Shown in pieces: positions 8,183 to 17,509 of a DNA stretch of 48,333 bases. The stretch lies in contig NZ_QJUG01000039.1 in NCBI RefSeq assembly GCF_003426775.1, forward strand, positions 1 through 48,333, in the 5' to 3' direction. Within the stretch, counting starts at the first letter, position 1. Each line of letters begins with the position of its first letter. The DNA comes from Allorhizocola rhizosphaerae (lineage in GTDB: Bacteria > Actinomycetota > Actinomycetes > Mycobacteriales > Micromonosporaceae). Below the pieces are notes generated by a model that saw only the letters and a list, made by a program, of their open reading frames with translations, did not search any database and had not been told where the DNA came from. The translations under genes were made by a program, and so were the position numbers.

Positions 8183-8722
8183 TCAATTGCTCTCCGGCGC
8201 GGTCTCGGTGGCCTTGGCCGATCCCTTGGCCGATCCCTTGGCCGGCGTGGGCGCGGCCACGGTGGTGCCGAGCCGGTCCCACACCATCCCGAGCTGATGT
8301 GACATCGCACCGGCGACGCCCGGCACGAGCGGCAGCACCCAGTCGGCCACCCACCCGGTGTGCACCACGTTGAGCACGACCACCGCGGCCAGCGCGGCGC
8401 CGAGCCCCTGCACCATCCCCCGCCAGGCGGCCCGTCCGGAGTAGACGATCGCGGCCCGCTTCGCCGCCCTCTCGTGCATCTTGGGAAAGCCGGACACCGC
8501 CTTGGCGTCGCGGCGGCCGAAGTTGAAGCCGGCCACGATCAGCGTCGCGGCACACCCGATGACCACGGCCGTCAGACTGTTACGCGTAAGGAGCATCACG
8601 AGGGCGGCAGCACCCCCGCCCACCGCCAATGCCACAAGAGCTCGGATCCACTCCTGCTTCTCTCCGGGATACCAGTAGTACTTACTTGTATTGTCGGAGA
8701 GCTGCTTAACAATCCGCCCCAT
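8183..8722 (-). CDS. Conserved hypothetical membrane protein
   Basis: A 179-residue protein that I do not recognise. It has a short soluble N-terminus rich in Tyr/Trp/Lys, two closely spaced helices (about residues 26-46 and 50-66), a basic stretch, then a long hydrophobic region (about 102-135) that may form one or two helices, and a hydrophilic tail. The tail repeats AKGSAKGSAKA, encoded by three near-identical 12-base units around 8218-8255, which suggests slippage expansion. It lies between the DUF4081 acetyltransferase (36 bases) and the glutamyl-amine ligase (34 bases), so it may be co-transcribed. No function can be assigned. Confidence 0.7.
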   Translation of the reverse strand: MGRIVKQLSDNTSKYYWYPGEKQEWIRALVALAVGGGAAALVMLLTRNSLTAVVIGCAATLIVAGFNFGRRDAKAVSGFPKMHERAAKRAAIVYSGRAAWRGMVQGLGAALAAVVVLNVVHTGWVADWVLPLVPGVAGAMSHQLGMVWDRLGTTVAAPTPAKGSAKGSAKATETAPESN

Positions 8723-8758
8723 CCGGCCGACGCTCCTTCGTTACGCTCCGTAACGATG

Positions 8759-9598
8759 TTAAAACAGGACGGTGGCGAAAGTGCCGACTCGACGAAAGCC
8801 GAGACGTGCATAAACCCTGCGTGCGGGGGCATTGAAGGCGTTGACGTAGAGGCTCACTGTGGGTGCATGCCGGCGCAGCGCCTCTCGCACAATCGTGGCC
8901 AACCCAGCGCGGGCGATGCCCCGGCCGCGCCACTCCGGATGCACCCAAACCCCTTGTAGCTGCACGGTGTGCCGCGTGATGACGGCCAGCTCGGCCTTGA
9001 ACACCACGCGCCCGTCGATCACGCGGGCGTAGGCGCGGCCCCGCTCGACCAGCTCGCGCACGCGCACGCGATATCCCCGCCCGCCGTCGTCGCCCAGCGG
9101 CGAGACGCCCACCTCTTCGGTGTACATCGCGACCGACGCGGGAAACAGCAGGTCTACTTCGTCCGGCCGGATCGGACGCACCAGCGGGTCGCCCCGGTGG
9201 GCCGGCGGTGTATCGATAAGCATCAGCGGCTGCTCCTCGCGGACCGCGCGCTCCGGGCCCCAGCTCGGGCGCAACCGGTCCCACAGCCCGAGCACCCCGT
9301 CGGCCGGCCCGACCAGCGACGCGCACACCCTCGGCCAGCCGCTCACCAGATCGGCGAACGCGGCGATCGCCGCCGGCTCGACCCCGATCGGTGTCACCTG
9401 CCCGCCGCACCACAGCAGCGACTCGATGTGGCGCGGGGTGCCGCCATAGCCGAACAGCCGCCCGTCGGCACGCCAGCCGAGCCCGTGCGCCGCCACGCGC
9501 TCGGCGATCTGAGCGGAGGCAATCGGATGGGCGCCGAGCACCCGGTCGACCGCAGCCCGGTCTGCCTCCCGCAGCTGTCGCACCGGCACGGTGAGCAT
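8759..9598 (-). CDS. GNAT family N-acetyltransferase with N-terminal DUF4081 domain
   Basis: A 279-residue protein. The N-terminal half (HPIASAQIAERV, then GYGGTPRHIESLLW and GGQVTPI) matches the DUF4081 domain. The C-terminal half is a GNAT domain with the acetyl-CoA loop VHPEWRGRGIARAGL (about residues 222-236) and a terminal YVNAFNAPARRVYARLGF. Its M. tuberculosis relative, Rv2867c, lies directly after ispG. Here ispG is 5.5 kb away, separated by the PadR, HEAT and dicarboxylate genes, which suggests that block was inserted. The acetylated substrate is unknown. Confidence 0.9.
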   Translation of the reverse strand: MLTVPVRQLREADRAAVDRVLGAHPIASAQIAERVAAHGLGWRADGRLFGYGGTPRHIESLLWCGGQVTPIGVEPAAIAAFADLVSGWPRVCASLVGPADGVLGLWDRLRPSWGPERAVREEQPLMLIDTPPAHRGDPLVRPIRPDEVDLLFPASVAMYTEEVGVSPLGDDGGRGYRVRVRELVERGRAYARVIDGRVVFKAELAVITRHTVQLQGVWVHPEWRGRGIARAGLATIVREALRRHAPTVSLYVNAFNAPARRVYARLGFRRVGTFATVLF

Positions 9599-9672
9599 GC
9601 CGCCCAGCCTAGTTCGCCGCTGCGAGAGATCTCAGACGGTTCCCGGGTCGCTCTTGCCGTGCGATGCGTTGC

Positions 9673-9682
9673 CGATATATCG
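9673..9682. promoter_or_regulatory. CGATATATCG palindrome, probable PadR autoregulatory site
   Basis: A perfect 10-base palindrome lies 39 bases before the PadR start and is followed by TTAACCCATCG. AT-rich palindromes of this kind are usual operators of PadR proteins. The same core, in TCGATATATCGA, with GTTAAC and CCATCG nearby, occurs at 25606-25639. Binding is inferred, not shown. Confidence 0.5.
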
Positions 9683-9720
9683 TTAACCCATCGCCGATAG
9701 GCAGACGATAGGAGAACGAC

Positions 9721-10245
9721 ATGTTGAGGAATCACCTGCGCGAGCATCGCCGCCGCGCCTTCGGCTTCGATCCCGGCTGGGAGCGGGGCCATCGCCATGG
9801 CCACGGTCGAGGCCGTGGGCGCCGGGGTGACACCCGCGCCGCGGTGCTCGGCCTGCTGGTCGAGCGCCCGATGCACGGCTACGAGATGATCTCCGAGCTG
9901 GAGCAGCGCACCGGCGGGGTCTGGCGGCCCAGTCCGGGCTCGATCTACCCGACGCTGCAGTTGCTTGAGGACGAGGGCCTGATCGTGAGCGAGCAGTCCG
10001 AGGGACGCAAGCGCTTCACGCTCACCGACGCTGGGCGCGCCGAGGCCGAAGGTGCCGAGCGGCCGTGGCGCGGCCTCGACGAGAGCCGCATCTCTGAGAT
10101 GCAGGCGTTCCGTGAGGCCGGGTTCGGCATCATGCAGGCGCTGCGCCAGGTGGGCATGACCGGCAACGACGACCAGCGCCGCCAAGCCCTGGAAGTGCTC
10201 AACGAGACCAAGCGCAAGCTCTACGCCATCCTCGCCGCCGAGTGA
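9721..10245 (+). CDS. PadR family transcriptional regulator
   Basis: A 174-residue DNA-binding protein. A basic His/Arg/Gly-rich N-terminus (RGHRHGHGRGRGRRG, about residues 21-36) leads into the winged helix: AAVLGLLVERPMHGYEMISELE, then the recognition segment PSPGSIYPTLQLLEDEGLI and the wing SEGRKRFTLTDAG. The C-terminal helices (residues 110-174) are those of the short PadR-s2 type used for dimerisation. An AGGAGA ribosome site precedes the ATG. The basic N-terminal extension is longer than usual. It is divergent from the acetyltransferase. Self-regulation through the 9673 palindrome is likely, and it may also act at 25624. Confidence 0.92.
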   Translation: MLRNHLREHRRRAFGFDPGWERGHRHGHGRGRGRRGDTRAAVLGLLVERPMHGYEMISELEQRTGGVWRPSPGSIYPTLQLLEDEGLIVSEQSEGRKRFTLTDAGRAEAEGAERPWRGLDESRISEMQAFREAGFGIMQALRQVGMTGNDDQRRQALEVLNETKRKLYAILAAE

Positions 10246-10261
10246 GGGCGGGTGAGCAGTG

Positions 10262-11410
10262 CTAGCGCCGCTGCCACCACTGCACGGACAGGTCGGCCAG
10301 GCGCCGCACCTCACTGTCCGGATCGGACTGGGCGGCGGCGCGCAGCACGGGGATGACACGCTCGCCGGCTTCACGACCGAGGTCCGGCTCGCCGAGCACG
10401 ATGACGGCGTGCTTGCGCACCACCACGTGCGGCGAGCCGACGCCCCGCACCGCCTCGCCGACCTCCGATGGCGCGATGGCGCAATAGCTCCGGCCCGGCG
10501 CCAACTCCTCCGCGACATCGGGGGCCGCTTCGGGGTACCGGATAAGAAAATCTTCTAAGGGTTGGTAGTTGAGCGGGATGGGGTGCACGTCGCTGTCCCG
10601 AAACGAGGTGAAGGGCGCCGCGACCGCCACCGCGAGGGCCTGTCGCGAGAGCCGGGACTCCAAGGCCAGCACCAGATCGAGGCGGCCCAGCCGGGCGAGG
10701 GCGCGGCACGGCCACAGCTGAGCCGGGCTGTCGCGTTCGGACTTCGCGACCGCCGTCGACAACGCTTCGAGCACCAGCGGATCCGCCACGCCGACCTCGG
10801 CCAGCAGCCTGGCCGCGTACCACGCCCGATCATGCCGCGACAGCAGGGGCAGCAGTGCCGGGATGGCCGCAGAACCGAAGCCGCGCAACGCATTCTCCGC
10901 TTCCTCGGAGTTGATCGGGCCGTCGAACCGGCCGAGCCGCGAAGCGTAGTAGGTGATCTGCTCGGCCGGCGCCAGCCCGGCAAGGCGCACCCGTTCCGCC
11001 TCCGCCGCCACGACCTCTGGGAACAGCTCCTCCACCTGGGCCGGGGTCAGGCAGCGGCGCAGCGTCTCCTCATATCGCTCATAATCGATGAGATAGACCG
11101 GAACGCCGAGGCGCTCGCCCGCCCGATGGCAAATTCGCACCAACGCGTCCTCATAACGCGTGAGGACGGCATCCCAGTGCTCGATCCTGCCCGAGCATGC
11201 CTCGGCGGTCAGCGCATCCATCAACGCCTCGGGCGCCCAGTCATCCACCATGGACTCGGACTCGGCACTCGGGCCCAGGTAGGGCGCAGTGATGACGCCT
11301 GCTTCATCGCTACATGGATCGATGAGTGCGACCGCTCGCCACTGGAGGTCAGCGACCTCAGTGACGAGCGCGTCGCACAGCTCGGCCTCGAACCGATCCC
11401 AGTCGAACAC
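10262..11410 (-). CDS. HEAT-repeat-containing protein of unknown function
   Basis: A 382-residue soluble protein. The first 130 residues are a mixed alpha/beta domain starting FDWDRFEAELCDALV that I do not recognise. From about residue 170 the sequence is a series of helical pairs such as AIPALLPLLSRHDRAWYAARLLAEVG, VVRKHAVIVLGEPDLG and VIPVLRAAAQSDPDSEVRRLADLSVQWW, which read as HEAT-like repeats used for protein contacts. The start is GTG at 11410. It ends 16 bases from the convergent PadR stop. Function unknown; possibly a scaffold. Confidence 0.75.
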   Translation of the reverse strand: MFDWDRFEAELCDALVTEVADLQWRAVALIDPCSDEAGVITAPYLGPSAESESMVDDWAPEALMDALTAEACSGRIEHWDAVLTRYEDALVRICHRAGERLGVPVYLIDYERYEETLRRCLTPAQVEELFPEVVAAEAERVRLAGLAPAEQITYYASRLGRFDGPINSEEAENALRGFGSAAIPALLPLLSRHDRAWYAARLLAEVGVADPLVLEALSTAVAKSERDSPAQLWPCRALARLGRLDLVLALESRLSRQALAVAVAAPFTSFRDSDVHPIPLNYQPLEDFLIRYPEAAPDVAEELAPGRSYCAIAPSEVGEAVRGVGSPHVVVRKHAVIVLGEPDLGREAGERVIPVLRAAAQSDPDSEVRRLADLSVQWWQRR

Positions 11411-11429
11411 CGGACAACCATAGCGACGG

Positions 11430-12791
11430 CTAGGCCGGGACGAGTTCCCGTTCCTTGGGTTTTTCCGGCGCGACTTCGTCCTCGTCGAGCATCGTGGATT
11501 CGTCGAACGGGTTGTCCCCGCTGAGCACCGACTTGGCCCGCTCCCGGTCGAACTCGCCGGTCCATCGTCCGATCAGGACGGTCGCGACCGCGTTGCCCGC
11601 GAAGTTGGTCAGCGCCCGCGCCTCCGACATGAACCGGTCGATGCCCACGATCAGGCCCACGCCGTCGACCAGATCGGGGCGGTGGCTCTGCAGTCCCCCG
11701 GCCAGCGTGGCCAGGCCCGCGCCTGTGATCCCGGCCGCGCCCTTCGAGGCGATCATCATGAACAGCAGGAGCGAGATCTGCTCGCCCACCGACAGCGGCT
11801 TGCCCATCGCGTCGGCGACGAACAGGGCAGCCATCGTCAGATAGATCATCGTGCCGTCGAGGTTGAACGAGTACCCGGTCGGCACCGTGATGCCCACGAC
11901 CGGCTTGCTCACACCCAGGTGCTCCATCTTGGCGATAAGGCGCGGCAGCGCGGATTCCGACGACGATGTGGACAGGATCAGCAAGAACTCGCGGGCCAGA
12001 TAGCGCAGCAGTGCGAACAGCGAGACCCCGGTGACCAGGCGCAGCAGCGGCCCCAGCAACAGGAAGACGAACACGACGCACGTCAGGTAGAAGCCGAGCA
12101 TGATCTGCGCCAGGCTGATCAGCGCGTCGACCCCGGTCGCGCCGACCACCGCGGCCATCGCGCCGAAGGCACCGATCGGGGCCAGCCACATGATCATGGT
12201 GAGCACCTTGAACACCAGCCGCTGCAGCACGGCGACCGCGCGCTGCACCGGTTCGCCCTTGGGGCCCATGGCCTGCACGGCGAAGCCGACGAGGAGCGAC
12301 ACGAGCAGCGTCTGCAGCACCTTGCCATCGGTGAGCGCCGACAGCAGCGAGGTCGGGATGATGCCGAGGATCATGTCGGTGGCGCTGCCCGCCTCCGACG
12401 CGCCCGATGCGGCGCTCTGGCCCGCCGCGGCGGCCTTCTCGGTGAGGTTCAGGCCGGAGCCGGGGTGGATAAGGTTGCCGACCACCAGGCCGACCGCCAG
12501 AGCGATGATTGACATGACGATGAAGTACCCGAGGGCGAGCCCGCCGACCTTGCCGACCTTCGCGGCCTGGCGCACGGATCCGATCCCGAGCACGATGGTG
12601 CAGAAGATGATCGGGCTGATCATCATCTTGATCAGCGCGACGAACCCGGTGCCGAGCGGCTTGAGTCCGGTCGCGAAGCCGGGCGCGAGCAGTCCGACGG
12701 CGATGCCGCCGAGGACGGCCACGATCACGGCCAGGTACAGGTAATGTGTCCGGTCCCGCCTGCGAGTGGGGACGGAGGCGATGGTGTCCAT
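11430..12791 (-). CDS. dctA: C4-dicarboxylate:cation symporter (DctA, DAACS family)
   Basis: Imports succinate, fumarate and malate with protons or sodium. The 453-residue protein has the DAACS marks: KMMISPIIFCTIVLGI (residues about 45-60), the serine-rich re-entrant loop LSTSSSESALPRL, and the substrate and cation site GYSFNLDGTMIYLTMAALFVA. The acidic C-terminal tail (DEDEVAPEKPKEREL) is cytoplasmic. I start at ATG 12791 because homology begins there. In-frame ATGs at 12839 and 12848 would run into the divergent sensor gene. The 59-base gap shared with the sensor kinase must hold both promoters. Confidence 0.93.
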   Translation of the reverse strand: MDTIASVPTRRRDRTHYLYLAVIVAVLGGIAVGLLAPGFATGLKPLGTGFVALIKMMISPIIFCTIVLGIGSVRQAAKVGKVGGLALGYFIVMSIIALAVGLVVGNLIHPGSGLNLTEKAAAAGQSAASGASEAGSATDMILGIIPTSLLSALTDGKVLQTLLVSLLVGFAVQAMGPKGEPVQRAVAVLQRLVFKVLTMIMWLAPIGAFGAMAAVVGATGVDALISLAQIMLGFYLTCVVFVFLLLGPLLRLVTGVSLFALLRYLAREFLLILSTSSSESALPRLIAKMEHLGVSKPVVGITVPTGYSFNLDGTMIYLTMAALFVADAMGKPLSVGEQISLLLFMMIASKGAAGITGAGLATLAGGLQSHRPDLVDGVGLIVGIDRFMSEARALTNFAGNAVATVLIGRWTGEFDRERAKSVLSGDNPFDESTMLDEDEVAPEKPKERELVPA

Positions 12792-12850
12792 GGCACAGAC
12801 TGTGGCGTGGGTCTCACCGGAAGGCAGCCTTGTGTTCATAGAGTTCATCG

Positions 12851-14368
12851 ATGCGTAGGAGCATCGCGGGCCAGCTGTTCCTCCTGCAGGTGCTGGTGGT
12901 GACGTTGTTGGTCGCGGCGGGCACGGCGGCCGCGGTCGCGCTGACCCGTGCCCACGCGCGGGAGTCGGCCGGCGATGAGGTGCGAGCGGTGGCCGAGACC
13001 GTTGCGCGCTCGCCCGTGGTGCTCGAAGCGCTGCGGGCACCCGACCCGAGCACGCTTTTGCAGCCCTATGCCGAGTCGGTGCGAGCGGCGACGGGCACGG
13101 ACTTCGTGGTCGTGATGTCGCCGGAGCGGGTGCGCTACAGCCATCCCGACCCCGCGCAGATCGGGCAGCGGTTCATCGGCACGGTCGCCCCCGCGCTTGC
13201 GGGTGAGTCGTTCACCGAGGTCTACACGGGCACACTGGGCGAGTCGGTGCGCGCGGTGGTGCCCGTGCGCGACGAGCGGGGCGCCATCATCGGGCTGGTG
13301 TCGGTCGGGATCACCACGGAGGCGATCAACCGCAAGCTGCTGGCGCAATTGCCGATGATCCTGGGAGCGACCGTTGCCGCGCTCGCGCTCGCGGGGCTGG
13401 GCTCGTGGGCGCTTTCGAGACGGTTGCGCAGGCAGACGCACGGCCTGGGGCCGGCCGAGATGACGCGCATGTACGAGTACTACGACGCCGTGCTGCATTC
13501 CGTGCGCGAGGGGCTGGTCGTCATCGGGCGCGATCAGCGGATCGAGCTGATCAACGACGAGGGGCGGCGACTGCTCGGGCTCGGCGACGCGCCGGTCGAG
13601 CGGCTGGAACTCCCGCCCGCGCTGCGGGAGCTGAGCACGGCCGAAGACGTGTTCGTGCTCGCGGGCGACCGCACGCTCGTGGCCAACCAGCAGCCGACCG
13701 TGTTCGAGGGGCGCCCGCTCGGTTCGGTCGTGACGCTGCGCGATCACACCGAACTGCGCGCGCTGACCGGCGAGCTGGACTCGGTGCGCGGGCTCACCGA
13801 CGCGCTGCGCGCCCAGGCGCACGAGTCGGCCAACCGCCTGCACACCGTGCTCACGCTCGTGGAGCTGGGTCGCACGGATGAGGCGGTGCGGCTGGCGACC
13901 TCCGAACTCCAATTGGCGCAACAGCTCACGGATCGCGTGGTGGGTGCCGTGCGCGAGCCAGCGATCGCCGCACTCCTGCTGGGCAAGTCGGCGCAGGCCG
14001 CCGAGCGCGGTGTGGAGCTCGTCATCGAGCCGGAGTCGCGTTTGGACGGTGAGCGGATCCCGAGCCGGGATCTGCTCACGGTGGTCGGCAATCTGGTGGA
14101 CAACGCGCTGGAGGCGGTCGCGGGCACGCCGATGCCAAGGCGTGTAAGCGTTCTCGTGCGTTCCCAGGCCCGCGAGGTCGTCGTCCGCGTGTCCGACAGC
14201 GGGCCGGGCGTCGACGCCACCGAGGTCCTCCAGCGTGGTTGGACCACCAAGCAGCCGGGCCGCGGGCTGGGCCTGTCGCTGGTGAGGCAGGTGGTCGCGC
14301 GATACGAGGGAAGCATCCAGATCAAGAACGAGGGCGGGGCGGTGTTCACGGTGAGGCTGCCAACATGA
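12851..14368 (+). CDS. CitA/DcuS-type sensor histidine kinase
   Basis: Membrane sensor for dicarboxylates or citrate. The 505 residues contain a first helix (about 8-31), an extracytoplasmic PAS/Cache domain (35-165) with the family RYSHPDPAQIGQRF motif, a second helix (167-188), a cytoplasmic PAS domain (205-300), the phosphoacceptor region with His324 (LRAQAHESANRLHTVLTL) and an ATPase domain with Asn414/Asn418 (VGNLVDNALEA), DSGPGV and GRGLGLSLV. Divergence from dctA, 59 bases away, supports control of that transporter. Its stop overlaps the response regulator start as ATGA. Confidence 0.95.
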   Translation: MRRSIAGQLFLLQVLVVTLLVAAGTAAAVALTRAHARESAGDEVRAVAETVARSPVVLEALRAPDPSTLLQPYAESVRAATGTDFVVVMSPERVRYSHPDPAQIGQRFIGTVAPALAGESFTEVYTGTLGESVRAVVPVRDERGAIIGLVSVGITTEAINRKLLAQLPMILGATVAALALAGLGSWALSRRLRRQTHGLGPAEMTRMYEYYDAVLHSVREGLVVIGRDQRIELINDEGRRLLGLGDAPVERLELPPALRELSTAEDVFVLAGDRTLVANQQPTVFEGRPLGSVVTLRDHTELRALTGELDSVRGLTDALRAQAHESANRLHTVLTLVELGRTDEAVRLATSELQLAQQLTDRVVGAVREPAIAALLLGKSAQAAERGVELVIEPESRLDGERIPSRDLLTVVGNLVDNALEAVAGTPMPRRVSVLVRSQAREVVVRVSDSGPGVDATEVLQRGWTTKQPGRGLGLSLVRQVVARYEGSIQIKNEGGAVFTVRLPT

Positions 14369-15036
14369 TCAAGGTGCTGGTCGTCGAGGATGAGCCGTTG
14401 CTCGCGGCGGCGCACAGCGCCTACACCAAGCGGGTCCCCGGTTTCGAGGTGGTGGGCGAGGCGCACACCGGCCAGGAGGCGATGGCGCTGCTGCGCCGGA
14501 CCGAGGTGGACCTGATTTTGCTGGACTTCAACCTGCCCGACATCCACGGGCTCGACCTGTGCCGGGCGCTGCGCGCCGCGGGCCACGGCACGGATGTGCT
14601 CGCCGTCACGTCGGCCCGTGATCTGGAGATGGTGCGCGCGGCCGTCTCCTTGGGAGTGACGCAATACCTGTTGAAGCCGTTCACCTTCGCGGTGTTCCGC
14701 GACAAGCTCGAACGCTACGCCGACTATCGCGTGCAGCGCGGCGAGGTGGCAGCGCAGCACCAGGTGGACCGCATGCTCGCCGCGCTGCGCGGGCCCACCT
14801 CCGACACGCTGCCGAAAGGCCTTGGCACGGAAACGCTTGACGCGATCGTCGAGGCGCTGCGCGCCGAGCCGGGCCAGTCGGCAGCCGAAATCGCTTCGCG
14901 CACCGGCACTTCGCGCGTCACCGCACGCCGCTATCTGGAGCACCTCGTCGAAACCGGCCGCGCCACCCGCGCATCACGCCACGGCGGCGCGGGCCGCCCC
15001 GAGGTCGAATATCGCCCCGTCCTCAGCGGCCGGTAA
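14365..15036 (+). CDS. CitB/DcuR-type response regulator
   Basis: Partner of the upstream kinase. The 223-residue protein has a receiver domain with the acidic pocket (VVEDE, residues 6-10), phosphorylation site Asp54 (ILLDFNLPD), Thr82 and Lys104 (LLKPF). A linker follows, then a C-terminal helix-turn-helix (about 160-200: QSAAEIASRTGTSRVTARRYL) of the type used by CitB/DcuR/DctR regulators. The real ATG is at 14365, overlapping the kinase stop by four bases; longer in-frame starts lie inside the kinase. It most likely activates the divergent dctA. Confidence 0.94.
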   Translation: MIKVLVVEDEPLLAAAHSAYTKRVPGFEVVGEAHTGQEAMALLRRTEVDLILLDFNLPDIHGLDLCRALRAAGHGTDVLAVTSARDLEMVRAAVSLGVTQYLLKPFTFAVFRDKLERYADYRVQRGEVAAQHQVDRMLAALRGPTSDTLPKGLGTETLDAIVEALRAEPGQSAAEIASRTGTSRVTARRYLEHLVETGRATRASRHGGAGRPEVEYRPVLSGR

Positions 15037-15108
15037 CCCTCCCTCTCCCCGTTCCCTCTTCGCATCGATCATGGACTTACGTCCGTGCTCGACGGGAAGG
15101 AGAGGGGG
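15037..15108. terminator. Convergent-gene hairpin with a solo palindrome arm in its loop
   Basis: A pyrimidine-rich strand CCCTCCCTCTCCCCGTTCCC (15037-15056) pairs imperfectly with GGGAAGGAGAGGGGG (15094-15108) between the response regulator and ispG, which converge here. The loop holds GATCATGGACTTACGTCC (about 15061-15094 with flanks), which matches one arm of the 3877-4020 palindrome with roughly seven differences. It probably ends transcription from both sides. No U-tract is present. Confidence 0.55.
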
Positions 15109-15114
15109 CTGTCG

Positions 15115-16275
15115 TCAGTGGACGGTGACGACTGGCTTCTCGGTGGCGTCGTCGAGGTCGATGCCCATTTCGGCGGCGATCTTCAGCGCCTCCTCGACCA
15201 GTGTTTCCACGATGAGCGCCTCCGGCACGGTCTTGATGACCTGACCCTTGACGAAGATCTGGCCCTTGCCGTTGCCCGACGCCACGCCGAGGTCGGCCTC
15301 GCGCGCCTCGCCCGGTCCATTCACGACACAGCCCATCACGGCCACCCGCAGCGGGGCCGGGAACCCGTCGAGGGCCGCGGTCACCTGCTCGGCCAGCGTG
15401 TAGACGTCGACCTGCGCGCGACCGCAGGACGGGCACGACACGATCTCCAGGCCGCGCTCCTTGAGCCCCAACGACTCCAGGATGGCGTTGCCCACCTTGA
15501 TCTCCTCGACCGGCGGGGCCGACAGCGACACCCGGATGGTGTCTCCAATGCCTTCCGCGAGCAACGCTCCAAAAGCGACAGATGATTTGACGGTACCCTG
15601 AAAGGCCGGCCCTGCCTCGGTGACGCCCAGGTGCAATGGGTAGTCGCACTGCTCCGCGAGCTGGCGATAGGCCCGGATCATCACGACCGGGTCGTTGTGC
15701 TTCACGCTGATCTTGATGTCGCGGAAGCCGTGCTCCTCGAACAGCGAGCACTCCCACAGGGCCGACTCCACCAGAGCCTCCGCCGTTGGCCTGCCGTATT
15801 TCTCAAGCAGCCGCTTGTCCAGCGAGCCCGCGTTGACGCCGATCCGGATGGGCACGCCCGCGTCCGACGCGGCGCGGGCGATCTCCTTCACCTTGTCGTC
15901 GAACTGCTTGATGTTGCCCGGATTGACCCGCACCGCCGCGCAACCCGCGTCGATCGCGGCGAACACGTATTTCGGCTGGAAGTGGATGTCGGCGATCACC
16001 GGAATGGGTGATTTTTTCGCGATGGCGGGCAGCGCCTCGACGTCGTCGGCCGACGGCACCGCCACCCGCACGATCTGGCACCCGGACGTCGCCAGCTCGG
16101 CGATCTGCTGCAGGGTGGAGTTGACGTCGGCGGTGAGCGTGGTCGTCATGGACTGCACCGACACCGGGGCTCCGCCGCCCACCGGCACACTGCCCACCAT
16201 GATCTGGCGGGACTTGCGCCGGGGCGCCAGCTGCGGGGCGGGCGCGGCCGGCATGCCAAGATTGATCGCGGTCAC
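15115..16275 (-). CDS. ispG: 4-hydroxy-3-methylbut-2-en-1-yl diphosphate synthase (flavodoxin/ferredoxin)
   Basis: Penultimate step of the MEP isoprenoid pathway. The protein has 386 residues. The TIM-barrel part includes [28 protein letters not shown] and RVNPGNI. The C-terminal [4Fe-4S] domain has the ligands Cys281 and Cys284 (SCPSCGR), Cys316 (GCVVNGPGE) and Glu323. It starts at GTG 16275 with GAGAGTGAG upstream. It lies 22 bases after rip1, in the classic actinobacterial order dxr-rip1-ispG. Confidence 0.98.
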   Translation of the reverse strand: MTAINLGMPAAPAPQLAPRRKSRQIMVGSVPVGGGAPVSVQSMTTTLTADVNSTLQQIAELATSGCQIVRVAVPSADDVEALPAIAKKSPIPVIADIHFQPKYVFAAIDAGCAAVRVNPGNIKQFDDKVKEIARAASDAGVPIRIGVNAGSLDKRLLEKYGRPTAEALVESALWECSLFEEHGFRDIKISVKHNDPVVMIRAYRQLAEQCDYPLHLGVTEAGPAFQGTVKSSVAFGALLAEGIGDTIRVSLSAPPVEEIKVGNAILESLGLKERGLEIVSCPSCGRAQVDVYTLAEQVTAALDGFPAPLRVAVMGCVVNGPGEAREADLGVASGNGKGQIFVKGQVIKTVPEALIVETLVEEALKIAAEMGIDLDDATEKPVVTVH

Positions 16276-16297
16276 GGTCTCACTCTCATCGGGGACA

Positions 16298-17509
16298 TCA
16301 CCGGAAGATGGTGATCGGGTTGACGATGTCGGCGGTAACGGTTAGTAGTGTAAAGGCGCCGAAAATCAGGATCACCGTGTAGGTGAGCGGCATCAACTTG
16401 TAGTAGTCCACACGCCCCGGATCGGGCTTTCGCAACCGAGCGTAAATCCAGGAGCGAACCTTCTCAAACCATGCAATGGCGATATGCCCGCCGTCAAGGG
16501 GCAAAAGCGGCAGAAGGTTGAACAGGCCGACAAACATGTTCAGCGATCCCGCGATCATCCAGAAGCTCGGGTATTCCTCGGCCTCCACCAGCTCGCCCGA
16601 CAACCGGCTCGCGCCGACCACGCTCAGCGGGCTCTCGGGGTCACGCTCGCCCCCGGTGATGGCGGTCCACAGACCGGGGATCTTCTCCGGAAACTTCTTG
16701 ATCGACGTGAGCACGCCCTTGAACACCGTGCCCATGAGATCACCGGCGACCGGGATGGCCTCGAACGCGTTGTATTCGACCGTCGCGGGATAGGCCGGGT
16801 CGTGGCCCAGGCTCACACCGATCGCGGAGACCTTGACCAGCTTGCCGTCGACCGGCCGCTCCACGGTCGTCGGGCTCACCTGCACGACCACCTGCTGCCC
16901 GTCGCGCAGCACGGTGAACGGGGTCGGCTGGCCGGCCGGGAGCGCACGGATGACCGACACCATGTCCATATATTTGGTGATCGGTGTCGATCCCACGGCG
17001 AGCACCTTGTCGCCGGTCTGCAAGCCCGCCGCCTTGGCCGGACCGGCCGGATCGCTTGCGGTGCAACCCTTCTGCAGATCGGCGGGCTGCACGCAATCGA
17101 TGACCCGGATGTAGGGGTCCTCGAAGTTAAGCGCCGGGTTGGCCATCGCCGACGTGGCCGCGACCCCCCAGAAGATCAGGAAGGCCAGGATGAAGTGCAC
17201 GATCGAGCCTGCGGCCAGCACGATGGTCCGCTTCCACACCGGATGGCGCCACATCGCCTTCTCATCGGACGCGTCCTCGTCCTGCGGCGTCATGCCGACG
17301 ATCTTCACGAACCCGCCCAGCGGGATGCCCTTCACCCCATATTCGGTCTCGCCCCGCCTGAACGACCACAGGGTCGGGCCGAACCCCACGAAATAGCGGG
17401 TGACCTTCATGCCGAAGGCCTTGGCCGTGCCCATGTGACCCGCCTCGTGCAGGGACACCGAGATCAGGATGCCCAGCGCTCCCGCGATGAGACCGAGGAT
17501 GTAGGCCAT
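16298..17509 (-). CDS. rip1: Site-2 intramembrane metalloprotease (RseP/Rip1)
   Basis: Cuts transmembrane proteins such as anti-sigma factors inside the membrane. The 403-residue protein has the zinc motif HEAGH (residues 21-25) in the first helix, [13 protein letters not shown], a second membrane segment (about 97-120), a PDZ domain (about 155-235: [17 protein letters not shown]) and the third zinc ligand Asp339 in [12 protein letters not shown]. Its ATG shares one base with the dxr stop, so the two are co-translated. The arrangement matches Rv2869c of M. tuberculosis. Confidence 0.97.
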   Translation of the reverse strand: MAYILGLIAGALGILISVSLHEAGHMGTAKAFGMKVTRYFVGFGPTLWSFRRGETEYGVKGIPLGGFVKIVGMTPQDEDASDEKAMWRHPVWKRTIVLAAGSIVHFILAFLIFWGVAATSAMANPALNFEDPYIRVIDCVQPADLQKGCTASDPAGPAKAAGLQTGDKVLAVGSTPITKYMDMVSVIRALPAGQPTPFTVLRDGQQVVVQVSPTTVERPVDGKLVKVSAIGVSLGHDPAYPATVEYNAFEAIPVAGDLMGTVFKGVLTSIKKFPEKIPGLWTAITGGERDPESPLSVVGASRLSGELVEAEEYPSFWMIAGSLNMFVGLFNLLPLLPLDGGHIAIAWFEKVRSWIYARLRKPDPGRVDYYKLMPLTYTVILIFGAFTLLTVTADIVNPITIFR

